A DNA stretch of 50,563 nucleotides from Prevotella sp. (GCA_024695815.1 JAILHK010000003.1:1-50563), one strand, 5' to 3'; positions 26,039-34,535 are shown, numbered from the stretch's first letter. Notes: generated by a model not told the origin, from the sequence alone. Program-made: numbers and translations.

Positions 26039-28698
26039 ATTCCATCTTTTATCACCAGACCCAAACTTTTTTCCTTGGCTTTCATGCCAGAAAGCGTGTA
26101 AGCCCGACTAGTCTGCTTTCCCATTTCGCTATGCCGTATGCCTGTTTCAACGGGCAGTGGCTTATAGCTAAGCGAGAAATTATCAAAGCAGCACCAGCTA
26201 TCGTCCTGATGTCCGCTGGTCTTCAGTCCGATACGCAACGAAGCTTTCGTTGTCTGCGTGTATTCCATCTCGTTCAGATAACGTCCTTCGGCAAATCGCA
26301 TCTCGGCAGCATGCATACTGTTGGGATAACCATTCAGGTTGTCCACCCTGCCATACTGTTCTGCCTCTGGCCATTCCTCCGAGTACAGCGATTTCACCTT
26401 TTGCGTTTGGTTGTTCACATAGAAATAGGCCTGCATATCTTCCGTTCCAGCCTTATACTTCCCGTCGCCTTCATTCTTTTCCACACGGTAGAGGGCGTTG
26501 CACCTCACGGTATAGATGCCTGGCTTCATACCAGAGAGCACCTGATACATATCGAAATCTTTGTTGAACTCCTCGCCACAGCCCGAACGGTAGGTAGGGT
26601 TACCCATCCAACCGCTGGTCGATGAAAAGTCATAGTTAGTGACGAGCAATGTCATGTCGAGCGACTCGCCATCTTTGGGCTGAGCATCCAACGCCTTCAG
26701 ATAGTTTTTTACAGCGGTCTTCAACGAGTTCAGTGCGCTATTAACAGCATCTTGTGTTTCTGCCTGCGCAAGTTTCGTCTCGGCAGAAGTCATCGAAGTG
26801 TTCAGGGTGCTCAGCGCTGTAGATTCAATGCTGACTGCCGCATTCTTCTCGGCAGCGCCTTTCCACAATTGAAACTCTTCGCAGAGGGGAACCACTGCAA
26901 CCACCGACTTCAGCATATTGTCAACGTCAGTCAGCACGCGGGGCTTCTCATCTGCCGTCAGTTCGTTGGAAGTTGCCCTGTCCACCAGTCCATTCACCTT
27001 TTGCAAGAAAGCTGCAGGCAGACCACTCTCGTCGGCCAGCGACTTCAACCGTGAGGCTGCCTCATCCAAGCTACGGTCCACAACTGTTGTCTCGCCCATC
27101 TTCTCCACTGTCATGCGGTCAATATTAGGCATCCAGGCATCCTCGTTGTACAGCTGGATACTGTTTGAGCCGGCCATCAAACTGACGGTCATCTCATACT
27201 CTCTGAAGTCACCCCATCCCGGCGTTTGTGCCTCAATTGCACCGGCAATGTTACCATTCACCTCGACCGTAAACGAGCGCTTGTCTTGTGTAGCGACACG
27301 GAAGTGAACCACATAGTCGCCGGCCTCAGCCACATAGACATCCTTCCACTCCAGATAGTTGCTGCGGCGACCGCCCAGCCAACCGGCAAAGGCTCGTCCG
27401 CTGGCGCCATCGCCCGTCTGATAGTTGGCGGTGCCCAGCGCCTCGTTGTTCGACACCTCCTGATAATCGCCAAGAAAGGCCGTCTCTGCCTCATACAAAT
27501 AACGCATCAAGCGCTGCTCGGCAGTCAAGGTATAGATGCGGGTACCATGGGCTGGTACAAGCACTGAGAGCGCTTTCTCCATTGTTCCCAAATCCTGATG
27601 TTCAAACACATCGCGCACGGCCACCTTGCCCCCAAGGTCCAGTTCGCCGAAGCTGACGCTCATCTGCACGGGCTTGTCAGACGGATTATAGAGAGCCACG
27701 GCACGTGTCGTTCCGTGGAGCGTCAGGATGTCCTTTGCCAAGACATAGGTATCGCCTGTATGCTGCACAACGTAGGCCTGCAAGCACAGCGGATCCTGGT
27801 TCAAGGCAATCAGTTCTTGGTTTTTCAACAACTCCAGCGCACGCTCGTTGATGGTTGCCATGTTACAACCGATCAGCAGCGGACTGGCCATGATGCACCA
27901 CATGCCGAAATGTGTCTTATCCTCCTCTGCCGTCATCGATCGACCCACCTCCAGCATGTCCATATCGTTATAGCAGCCATCATAGCAGTAAGCCGACATG
28001 TAGAGGTTCTCGTTCAAAATGCCTTTCACCGACTCCCATCCGTCGTAGATGTCGCCAGTGGTGCGCCACGACGTTGACACATCATGACACCACGTGCCCG
28101 GATAGGCCCATCGGCACAGGTTATAGCGCACGTCACGCCCCGTATTGACGATGGCGTCGTGAATGCGGGTGTACTGTTTCTGCTCATCGAGTCCCAGGTG
28201 GGTGCCGCCGCAATAGTCCACTTTGATAAAGTCAAACTCACACTCTTTGAAGTAGTAGTCGCAGTCTATCTGCTCGTAACCATAAAGTCCCACATTGGTG
28301 TTCTTCACATCGCCATTACTGATGCTGCCGCAAGTGCAGTCTCCGGCATCACTGTAGATGCCAGCCTTCAGGCCTTTCGAGTGGATATAGTCACTCACCA
28401 CCTTCAGTCCGTTGGGGAAACGTTCAGGATGGATGCACACCTTTCCATCGGGCGTACGACCATACTGGAAGCCATCGTCAATGTTGATGTACTCATAGCC
28501 CACATCCTTCAGTCCCTGGCTGACCATAGCGTCGGCCTGACCTTTGATGATGTCCTCGGAAATGTGAACAGAAAACGTGTTCCATGAACTCCAGCCCATC
28601 GTAGGACCTTTCTCGTTTTTCGGAGCCACTGCTCCACCTCTTGCCTGGGCACACATCACAGTTGCCACAGCAAGTGTTGTCAAAAAGAATTTTCTCAT
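26020..28698 (-). CDS. GH27 alpha-galactosidase with sugar-binding module
   Basis: An 892-residue secreted enzyme. A signal peptide (~1-19) is followed by the GH27 catalytic domain (~33-300): GWSSWNTF, the nucleophile Asp in IKVDYCGG (~159) and acid/base Asp in WRTTGDI (~216). A beta-sandwich follows (~310-395), then a CBM6/35-like module (~435-545; WKDVYVAEAGDYVVHFRV, LYNEDAWMPNIDRM). Next is a helical linker (~550-690) and a beta module (~700-845). The tail AYTLSGMKAKEK...KDGIKVLAQ resembles the C-terminal tail of Prevotella secreted proteins. Probably outer-surface digestion of galacto-oligosaccharides or galactomannan. Confidence 0.92.
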   Translation of the reverse strand: MRKFFLTTLAVATVMCAQARGGAVAPKNEKGPTMGWSSWNTFSVHISEDIIKGQADAMVSQGLKDVGYEYINIDDGFQYGRTPDGKVCIHPERFPNGLKVVSDYIHSKGLKAGIYSDAGDCTCGSISNGDVKNTNVGLYGYEQIDCDYYFKECEFDFIKVDYCGGTHLGLDEQKQYTRIHDAIVNTGRDVRYNLCRWAYPGTWCHDVSTSWRTTGDIYDGWESVKGILNENLYMSAYCYDGCYNDMDMLEVGRSMTAEEDKTHFGMWCIMASPLLIGCNMATINERALELLKNQELIALNQDPLCLQAYVVQHTGDTYVLAKDILTLHGTTRAVALYNPSDKPVQMSVSFGELDLGGKVAVRDVFEHQDLGTMEKALSVLVPAHGTRIYTLTAEQRLMRYLYEAETAFLGDYQEVSNNEALGTANYQTGDGASGRAFAGWLGGRRSNYLEWKDVYVAEAGDYVVHFRVATQDKRSFTVEVNGNIAGAIEAQTPGWGDFREYEMTVSLMAGSNSIQLYNEDAWMPNIDRMTVEKMGETTVVDRSLDEAASRLKSLADESGLPAAFLQKVNGLVDRATSNELTADEKPRVLTDVDNMLKSVVAVVPLCEEFQLWKGAAEKNAAVSIESTALSTLNTSMTSAETKLAQAETQDAVNSALNSLKTAVKNYLKALDAQPKDGESLDMTLLVTNYDFSSTSGWMGNPTYRSGCGEEFNKDFDMYQVLSGMKPGIYTVRCNALYRVEKNEGDGKYKAGTEDMQAYFYVNNQTQKVKSLYSEEWPEAEQYGRVDNLNGYPNSMHAAEMRFAEGRYLNEMEYTQTTKASLRIGLKTSGHQDDSWCCFDNFSLSYKPLPVETGIRHSEMGKQTSRAYTLSGMKAKEKSLGLVIKDGIKVLAQ

Positions 28699-28763
28699 TA
28701 TTACTATTGTTTAGGTTGATGAAACTAAGATCTCATTACTTTGGTTTTCAGCTTTTTGCAAAG

Positions 28764-28771
28764 CAAAGTTA
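28764..28771 (-). promoter_or_regulatory. Promoter -7 box for GH27 gene
   Basis: Minus-strand TAACTTTG, 66 bases before the start codon, back to back with the pfkA promoter. Confidence 0.65.
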
Positions 28772-28814
28772 CATTAAAAATCCTTTAATCAGCCCTTCAA
28801 CGAAAAAAAATGTG

Positions 28815-28822
28815 TAACTTTG
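28815..28822 (+). promoter_or_regulatory. Promoter -7 box for pfkA operon
   Basis: TAACTTTG, start near 28828, giving a leader of ~35 bases. Confidence 0.7.
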
Positions 28823-28862
28823 CCCCCGATTTACGTAAATTAAACATAATTGCACATTTATT

Positions 28863-29840
28863 ATGACTAAAATAAAGACTATCGGCATCTTGACTTCCGG
28901 TGGCGATGCTCCCGGAATGAACGCTGCTATTCGTGCCGTGACACGTGCCGGCATCTACAATGGCTTCAACATCAAAGGTATCTATCGCGGCTACGACGGC
29001 CTGATCAAGGGCGACGTCAAGTTGTTCACCACCGAAGACGTGAGTGGTATCATCAACCGTGGCGGCACCATCCTGAAGACGGCCCGCTCAAAGGAGTTTA
29101 TGACACCCGAAGGACAGCAGCAGGCCTACGAGACTTGTAAGAAGGAAGAGATTGATGCACTGGTGGTGATTGGTGGCAACGGCTCGCTGACGGGTGCGCG
29201 CAACTTCGGCATGGAGTTCGACTTCCCCGTGATTGGTCTGCCTGGCACCATCGACAACGACCTCTATGGCACCGACTCTACCATTGGCTACGACACCACC
29301 ATGAACACCATCATGGAGTGTGTGGACCGCATCCGCGACACGGCCAACTCTCACGAGCGTATCTTCTTTGTCGAGGTGATGGGACGCGACGCTGGCTTCC
29401 TGGCACAGAACTCTGCCATTGCCAGTGGTGCCGAGGCTGCCATCATCCCCGAGGACATGACCGACGTGGACCAGTTGTCGCAGTTCATGGGCCGCGGCAT
29501 CCGCAAATCGAAGAAGTCTTGCATCGTCATCGTCAGCGAGAGTCCTAAGTGCGGCGCCCTCTACTATGCCGACCGTGTGAAGAAGGAATTCCCCGAGTTC
29601 GACGTACGCGTGTCTATCCTGGGTCACCTGCAGCGCGGTGGTACGCCTTCTGCCCACGACCGCATCCTGGCTTCGCGTGCAGGCGTTGGCGCCATCGAGG
29701 CCATCAAGCAGGGGCAGCGCAACGTGATGGTGGGTATCCGCAACAACGAGATTGTCTATGTGCCTTTCTCTGAGTGCATCCGCACCGACAAGCCTTTCGA
29801 CAAGAAGCTCATCAGGGTGCTCGACGAGCTAAGCATCTAA
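28863..29840 (+). CDS. pfkA: 6-phosphofructokinase
   Basis: A 325-residue glycolytic kinase. Motifs: [13 protein letters not shown] (~14-26), [26 protein letters not shown] and EVMGRDAG, plus [14 protein letters not shown]. The Gly residues at the two positions that separate ATP- from PPi-dependent enzymes (E. coli 104 and 124) are both Gly, so ATP use is expected. The Mg-binding Asp of GGDGS is Asn here. It begins an apparent operon with greA and the sensor kinase (gaps of 23 and 21 bases). Confidence 0.95.
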   Translation: MTKIKTIGILTSGGDAPGMNAAIRAVTRAGIYNGFNIKGIYRGYDGLIKGDVKLFTTEDVSGIINRGGTILKTARSKEFMTPEGQQQAYETCKKEEIDALVVIGGNGSLTGARNFGMEFDFPVIGLPGTIDNDLYGTDSTIGYDTTMNTIMECVDRIRDTANSHERIFFVEVMGRDAGFLAQNSAIASGAEAAIIPEDMTDVDQLSQFMGRGIRKSKKSCIVIVSESPKCGALYYADRVKKEFPEFDVRVSILGHLQRGGTPSAHDRILASRAGVGAIEAIKQGQRNVMVGIRNNEIVYVPFSECIRTDKPFDKKLIRVLDELSI

Positions 29841-29863
29841 TCACTAAGGAGAGAGAGTACGTT

Positions 29864-30328
29864 ATGGAATATATGTCTCAAGAGGGCTACGACAAGCTCG
29901 TAGCCGAACTCCGCCACCTGGAGAACGTAGAGCTGCCGCAAGTGCGCGACGCCATCGCCGAGGCACGCGACAAAGGCGACCTGAGCGAGAACTTCGAATA
30001 CCACGCTGCCAAGCGCGAACAGGGCCGACTGCTCAGCCAGATTCGCTTCCGCCAGCGGGTGCTCGAGAATGCGCGCGTCATCGATAAGGCGGTGCTGAAC
30101 AACGATGGTATCGGGCTGCTGAACAAGGTGGAGATGACCAATCTGGCCAACAATGCCCGCATGACCTACACCATTGCCAGCCCGCACGAGGCCAACCTGC
30201 GCGAAGGTAAGATTTCTATCAAGTCGCCCATAGCACAGGCTTTGCTCAACAAGAAGGTGGGCGACATCGTCGAAGTGCGTGTGCCGGCAGGCATACAGCG
30301 GCTTCGCATAGAGAGTATCAGTCTTTAA
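29864..30328 (+). CDS. greA: Transcription elongation factor GreA
   Basis: A 155-residue factor that rescues backtracked RNA polymerase. The N-terminal coiled coil carries the acidic tip (ARDKGDLSENFEYHAAKREQ; tip residues D and E), and the C-terminal domain has the FKBP-like ending (SPIAQALLNKKVGDIVEVRVPAG). The ATG at 29864 is chosen over an in-frame upstream start because it follows AAGGAGAGAGAG, a good ribosome site, and gives the family length. Confidence 0.96.
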   Translation: MEYMSQEGYDKLVAELRHLENVELPQVRDAIAEARDKGDLSENFEYHAAKREQGRLLSQIRFRQRVLENARVIDKAVLNNDGIGLLNKVEMTNLANNARMTYTIASPHEANLREGKISIKSPIAQALLNKKVGDIVEVRVPAGIQRLRIESISL

Positions 30329-30349
30329 CTTCATTATTTCACCTTAGCC

Positions 30350-32437
30350 ATGATAAAAAGACTTCTGCTACCAACCGTCATCGTGGTGCTAGGACTAGCA
30401 TCCTGCACCAAAGACAAGCATTCTACATGTATGCTGGAGGAAGGCATACCGCATCATGCTGACTCCGTTATCCAAGTTGTTGGCGACACGCGCAACGTGC
30501 CTCTGATCTTGTCAACCATCGACAGTCTGGAACAGGAAGGAGAGTTATCAAAGGTCAGGGTCATCTTCTACAAGACCGTTGCTTATAATCTCAGAGAAGA
30601 GTATCGCACATCGTTTGCACTCTACGAACAGCTAGACAACATCAACGTGAAGAAGCTGACGGACCTGTGCGACGTGGAGTGCTATGTCTATTCCTACAAC
30701 AACTACGTACGTCTGCTCTGCGAGATGAAGCGCTACGACGAGGCTCTCAACGTGGCATTCACCGTAGACAAGAAGCTGAAGGCGGTTGGTCATAACTCTT
30801 TCATCGACCACCACGACATTGCTCAGATCATTGGCAACTGTCAGCTGAACCTGGGACAGACACAAAAGGCGGCCGCCAGCTATCAACGGGCACTGCAAGG
30901 CATACACAACCGACTGAGTATTCACAGCGACCCACTGGACTACCGAGAGTGCCAGAAAACGATGAATGCCATTGCTCGTATCTATATCGAGAAAGCACTC
31001 TACAACGAGGCTGCACCATGGATTCAGCGACAAGACTCGCTCTATCTCTTGGCCGACAAGCATCCTCATAGGGATAGCGTCTTTCAAGACGAGATGAAAG
31101 CGGAAATCTGCTATTGCAAGGCATTGCTGGCTCATGCACAAGGCCGTAACGACGAAGCAGAAAAGGCCTACAACGACTACCTGTCAACGCAGACTTCTAA
31201 GGTGACAGGCAACATCATCAACAACAACGAATACCTGTTGCAGACGCAACGCTACAGCGAGGCGGCCGACAACTATCGTCTGCTGGATCAATATATGCTC
31301 GAGGGCAATCTGGAAAACGACCTCGAGAATATTGGTCGCTACTACATCCCGAAATTCCAAGCTAACATGCTGGCCGGCAGGACCGACTCGGCCCTGAACA
31401 TTGCCAACCGGGTGGCACAGATCTACGACTCGGCACTCAACCAGCAGAAGCTGAGTCTGGCTGCCGAGGTAGCTGCCGTCTATGACATTCAGGGCAAGGA
31501 GCGCCAGATTGCCGAACAGCGGTCTAAGCTCTACCAGATGCGACTGGTGGCCATCGCCGTCTGTCTGTTTTTGATTGTCATCTCCTTTGGCGTCATCATC
31601 ATCAACCACCGCAACCACCTGAAGAAGCTGAAACAAGAGCATCGGAAACTGGAGGATGCCTACGACAAGCTAGACACCACCAACCACCAGCTCATTGAAG
31701 CCAATAAGCGTGCTGAGGAGTCGGCAAGGATGAAGACGAACTTCATCCAGCAGATATCACACGAGATACGCACGCCACTCAACATCCTGACGGGCTTCAC
31801 CCAGGTGCTGGCTAGTCCAAACATCGAACTGAGCAGCGAGAACCTGCAAGAAGCCAAAAAGAAGATTGAAGAAAACAGCAAGCGTATCACCGACCTCATA
31901 GACAAAATGCTGGACCTCAGCGACGCCAGCAGCGAGATAGGCAACTGTTGCGAAGACGACGTGATGCCCATTGATATAGCAACGCAGGCCGTGGAGAAAT
32001 GTGGCATCAAAGAGGCCACACACCTCGACTTCAACATCCAATTGTCGCAACAGGCAGAGGTGCAACACATCACAACCAACAAGGAATATGCAGTCAAAGC
32101 ACTAACCCTCATCCTTGACAATGCACGCAAGTTCACTCGTCCGGCCGAAGCCACAGGCATGTCGGTAGGCAAGATTAAACAGCGTGTCACACTGCAGATA
32201 GAAGTGGTCAACCAACAGATCTGCTTCATCGTAGAAGACACCGGCATTGGCGTGCCACCAGAAGAGGCCACCCACATCTTCACAGAGTTCGTACAGCTCA
32301 ACGAATACTACGATGGCACCGGCATCGGTCTTTCTATTGCCCGCTCGCTGGCCAGAAGCATGCATGGCGACGTGATGCTAGACACCACCTATACCGGTGG
32401 CGCAAGATTTGTGCTCACGCTCCCCGTAAACCAATGA
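30350..32437 (+). CDS. TPR-containing sensor histidine kinase
   Basis: A 695-residue membrane kinase. A lipoprotein-like signal (VVLGLASC, Cys19) leads a periplasmic helical region of TPR-type repeats (~40-390). A transmembrane helix follows (~398-420), then a coiled coil, a HisKA domain with His in QISHEIRTPLN (~470) and a HATPase (DNARKF; VEDTGIGVPPEE; GTGIGLSIARSL; ~560-690). There is no receiver or DNA-binding domain, so the output partner must be elsewhere. It follows greA by 21 bases and is likely cotranscribed with pfkA and greA. Array B follows directly. Confidence 0.9.
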   Translation: MIKRLLLPTVIVVLGLASCTKDKHSTCMLEEGIPHHADSVIQVVGDTRNVPLILSTIDSLEQEGELSKVRVIFYKTVAYNLREEYRTSFALYEQLDNINVKKLTDLCDVECYVYSYNNYVRLLCEMKRYDEALNVAFTVDKKLKAVGHNSFIDHHDIAQIIGNCQLNLGQTQKAAASYQRALQGIHNRLSIHSDPLDYRECQKTMNAIARIYIEKALYNEAAPWIQRQDSLYLLADKHPHRDSVFQDEMKAEICYCKALLAHAQGRNDEAEKAYNDYLSTQTSKVTGNIINNNEYLLQTQRYSEAADNYRLLDQYMLEGNLENDLENIGRYYIPKFQANMLAGRTDSALNIANRVAQIYDSALNQQKLSLAAEVAAVYDIQGKERQIAEQRSKLYQMRLVAIAVCLFLIVISFGVIIINHRNHLKKLKQEHRKLEDAYDKLDTTNHQLIEANKRAEESARMKTNFIQQISHEIRTPLNILTGFTQVLASPNIELSSENLQEAKKKIEENSKRITDLIDKMLDLSDASSEIGNCCEDDVMPIDIATQAVEKCGIKEATHLDFNIQLSQQAEVQHITTNKEYAVKALTLILDNARKFTRPAEATGMSVGKIKQRVTLQIEVVNQQICFIVEDTGIGVPPEEATHIFTEFVQLNEYYDGTGIGLSIARSLARSMHGDVMLDTTYTGGARFVLTLPVNQ

Positions 32438-32450
32438 CCTATTCTGTCAT

Positions 32451-32680
32451 TGAGCCACTATTACCACCCAATAGCGCCACTATCAAACACCCATAGCGCC
32501 ACTTTTGCACTGCAAAAGCGGCGCTTTTGATTTCATTCTAGAGTCTAGAAACACCAATTCTAAAGTCTAGAAAGCACCATTCTAGAGTCTAGAAACAACA
32601 ATTCTAGAGTCTAGAAACAACTCAATAGTGCCACTATTGCATCATAAAAGCGCCACTATTGCATTGTCAAAGCGGCCCTA
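32451..32680. repeat. 22-bp-period palindrome array B
   Basis: Eleven cores with centres at 32455, 32477, 32499, 32521, 32543, 32565, 32587, 32609, 32631, 32653 and 32675, every step 22 bp. Cores in order: TGAGCCACT, AGCGCCACT twice, AGCGGCGCT, TTCTAGAGTCTAGAA four times (one with A for G), then AGTGCCACT, AGCGCCACT and AGCGGCCCT. Spacers resemble ATTGCATTGTCAA. The array starts 14 bases after the sensor kinase stop and makes up most of the gap before the NifX-like gene. The remaining 32681-32782 shows nothing further. Confidence 0.92.
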
Positions 32681-32782
32681 TTGTCAACCGAAACCGCCCA
32701 AACTACAATAACATTCCGCCGAGGTTTGTGCCATATTTTGTTAAATATAGCTGCAATTATATGGTAAGCGAGGATTTGTGAG

Positions 32783-32790
32783 TAACTTTG
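32783..32790 (+). promoter_or_regulatory. Promoter -7 box for NifX-like gene
   Basis: TAACTTTG, 40 bases before the start codon; no convincing -33 element at the right distance. Confidence 0.6.
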
Positions 32791-32830
32791 CACAAATATT
32801 ATCACTTGAACAAATTGTAATGTTGAAATA

Positions 32831-33232
32831 ATGACGAAGTTAATAGCAATACCTACATGCGACGGCATGGTTGACGACCATTTCGGACACTGCGCTTATT
32901 ATAGCATAGTAACACTCGACGAACAAAACCAGGTAGTAAAACAAGAGCGACTAGACTCGCCTGAAGGATGTGGCTGCAAATCGAACATAGCATCAGTCAT
33001 GCAAGAGATGGGCATCACCCTGATGCTGGCTGGCAACATGGGAATGGGAGCCTACAACAAACTGTCTGCTCACGGCATCACTGTGGTCAGGGGATGTCAT
33101 GGAACGATTGAGAATGTGCTCCAGGCCTATCTGAATGGTGAACTGAAAGACTCTCTTGAAGCCTGCGATCACCACGACTGCAACAACCACGAAGAGAAGC
33201 CTGTGTATGTGATGCCGACATTCGGCAAGTGA
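32831..33232 (+). CDS. NifX/NifB-type cofactor-binding domain protein
   Basis: A 133-residue single-domain protein of the dinitrogenase iron-molybdenum cofactor family (MTKLIAIPTCDGMVDDHFGHCAYYSIV, then MLAGNMGMGAYNKLSAHGITVV). A Cys cluster GCGC (~47-50) and a His/Cys/Asp-rich tail (CDHHDCNNHEE) could bind metal. No nif genes are nearby. Such stand-alone proteins often accompany MBL-fold and Mrp-like proteins in anaerobes, and the next gene 13 bases on is an MBL-fold protein. The exact role is unknown. Confidence 0.85.
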   Translation: MTKLIAIPTCDGMVDDHFGHCAYYSIVTLDEQNQVVKQERLDSPEGCGCKSNIASVMQEMGITLMLAGNMGMGAYNKLSAHGITVVRGCHGTIENVLQAYLNGELKDSLEACDHHDCNNHEEKPVYVMPTFGK

Positions 33233-33245
33233 TTTGCATCGAAGC

Positions 33246-34049
33246 ATGAAATGGACGGTATTATCAGATAACAGGACCATCAATCCAGCTTTTGAAACAG
33301 AGCATGGTCTTTCTATCCTTCTCGAAACGGAGAAGCACAGCATACTGCTCGATACGGGAGCCAGCGACATGCTGATCCGCAATGCAGAGCGATTAGGGAA
33401 AGACCTCAGCAGTGTTGACTATGTATTTATCTCACACGGACATAGCGACCATGCAGGAGGACTGAAGCATTTTATGGACATCAACAAGAAGGCAAAGGTC
33501 ATTGTCTCTCCCGATGCCATCAGCGGCATGTTTTATTCTAAACGCCGCTATCTGCACTCGATTACCACCGAATGGCCGGAATTCCTGCAAGAACGGTTGC
33601 TGCAGATTAATCATAGTGGTAGCATAGGCGACGACATCTATGTCATAGCACACATACCCCACATTCATCCGATGCCAGAAGGCAATCAGCATCTTTTCGT
33701 TCAAGACATGCAGGGGCAGTACGTTCATGATGATTTCCGCCACGAGCTGGCTTTGTACACAAAAGGCTTGTTGTTTACGGGATGTGCTCACAGTGGGTTG
33801 GAAAACATCCTTGCAGCATGTCCGTTGCCGGTAAAGATGGTTGTCGGAGGATTTCATCTGCTCGACAATCATGAGGACGAAGTCAAACTCACAGCACTTT
33901 CCAGCAGGTTGACGGAAGCCTATCCTCAGACACATTTCTACACCAGCCACTGCACAGGTGATGCAGCGTTTGCCATTCTGCAAGACGTGATGGGAAACAA
34001 AATACATCCATTTTCTTGCGGAACACAAAATGTAACACGTTTCTGTTAG
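33246..34049 (+). CDS. MBL-fold metallohydrolase
   Basis: A 267-residue protein of the metallo-beta-lactamase fold: LLDTGAS (~34-40), SHGHSDHAGG (~64-73, the HxHxDH metal motif), GCAHSG (~180) and VVGGFHL (~200). It belongs to the group seen next to NifX-like proteins, which resembles the 7,8-dihydropterin-6-methyl-4-phosphate synthase type, but the substrate is not established. The ATG at 33246 is chosen; the longer frame would need a TTG start without a ribosome site. Confidence 0.85.
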   Translation: MKWTVLSDNRTINPAFETEHGLSILLETEKHSILLDTGASDMLIRNAERLGKDLSSVDYVFISHGHSDHAGGLKHFMDINKKAKVIVSPDAISGMFYSKRRYLHSITTEWPEFLQERLLQINHSGSIGDDIYVIAHIPHIHPMPEGNQHLFVQDMQGQYVHDDFRHELALYTKGLLFTGCAHSGLENILAACPLPVKMVVGGFHLLDNHEDEVKLTALSSRLTEAYPQTHFYTSHCTGDAAFAILQDVMGNKIHPFSCGTQNVTRFC

Positions 34050-34111
34050 TCGTTTTTGACCACTACTTGACTTCCGCAGTAGTCTTCTTACGTGGGTACA
34101 AAGTTATATAG

Positions 34112-34192
34112 TTTGCGGAGAGAGAGGGATTCGTGCTCGACACGAAGGGGCGCTTGCGGAGAGAAACGAAGCAAGAACTCCCGACCGGGGGT
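34112..34192 (-). repeat. Partial tRNA-Ser 3' copy with T-loop insert (second)
   Basis: On the minus strand the 22 bases CGAATCCC...CGCAAA (34112-34133) repeat the T-arm 3' half, acceptor strand and first bases after tRNA-Ser. Upstream, at 34179-34192, lies a CCCCCGGTCGGGA segment like the 5' half of the T-stem region, ending in GTTC (34175-34178). Between GTTC and CGAA is an insert with stem CTTGC/GCAAG and a GCGC...GCAC hairpin. It is a tRNA half with an insert exactly in the T-loop. Confidence 0.75.
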
Positions 34193-34242
34193 GAGATATC
34201 CCCTCTCAAAGCAAAAAGAGCAACCCTTTCGGATTGCTCTTT
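34193..34242 (-). terminator. Terminator after first tRNA-Ser tail copy
   Basis: AAAGAGCAATCC-GAAA-GGGTTGCTCTTT hairpin (34215-34242) followed on the minus strand by TTTTT and a short spacer. Its upstream arm begins in the last bases of the tail copy. Confidence 0.85.
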
Positions 34243-34323
34243 GCGGAGAGAGAGGGATTCGCGCTCGACCCGAAGGGGCGCTTTCACAAAGCAAAGCGAC
34301 TGAAAGAACGTGAGAACCCGGGT
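34240..34323 (-). repeat. Partial tRNA-Ser 3' copy with T-loop insert (first)
   Basis: The same 22-base tail as in tRNA-Ser (34240-34261) is preceded by an insert with stem CTTTC/GAAAG and GCGCCCCTTCGGGTCGAGCGC. Before that stand GTTC (34306-34309) and an ACCCGGGTTC segment (34314-34323) recalling ACCGGGGGTTC of the tRNA. The layout matches the second copy and the copy after tRNA-Met. Confidence 0.75.
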
Positions 34324-34335
34324 CGCATACGCAAA

Positions 34336-34370
34336 CAAAAAAAAGACGTCAAGCATTGCTTGGCGTCTCT
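34336..34370 (-). terminator. Terminator of tRNA-Ser
   Basis: Stem AGACGCCAAGC/GCTTGACGTCT (34344-34368) followed on the minus strand by eight T. Confidence 0.9.
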
Positions 34371-34376
34371 TGTTTG

Positions 34377-34461
34377 CGGAGAGAGAGGGATTCGAACCCC
34401 CGGTGCCTCTCAGCACGGCGGTTTTCAAGACCGCTGTAATCGACCACTCTACCATCTCTCC
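34377..34461 (-). tRNA. tRNA-Ser (anticodon TGA)
   Basis: An 85-base cloverleaf: acceptor GGAGAGA/TCTCTCC with discriminator G, anticodon stem GCGGT/ACCGC around CTTGAAA (anticodon TGA), a long variable arm and T-arm GGGGGTTCGAATCCCTC. CCA is not encoded. It is divergent from mutS2. Two partial copies of its 3' end follow downstream. Confidence 0.95.
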
Positions 34462-34488
34462 AGTGCTCGAACTGCTTCAAAGCGGGTG

Positions 34489-34520
34489 CAAAGGTACGTG
34501 TTTTTTTTCACTCCTGCAAA
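34489..34520 (-). promoter_or_regulatory. Promoter of tRNA-Ser
   Basis: Minus-strand TTTG (34517-34520), 20 bases, TACCTTTG (34489-34496). Confidence 0.85.
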
Positions 34521-34535
34521 TTTTTAAGCAACTTT

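Noticed and set aside
34099..34106. Minus-strand promoter box TAACTTTG after the second tRNA-Ser tail copy
   Set aside because: No -33 element at the right distance and no gene or RNA downstream before the converging MBL gene.
34063..34455. Open frame through tRNA-Ser and its tail copies
   Set aside because: It covers a real tRNA and terminators; the repeated amino-acid pattern comes only from the tRNA repeats.
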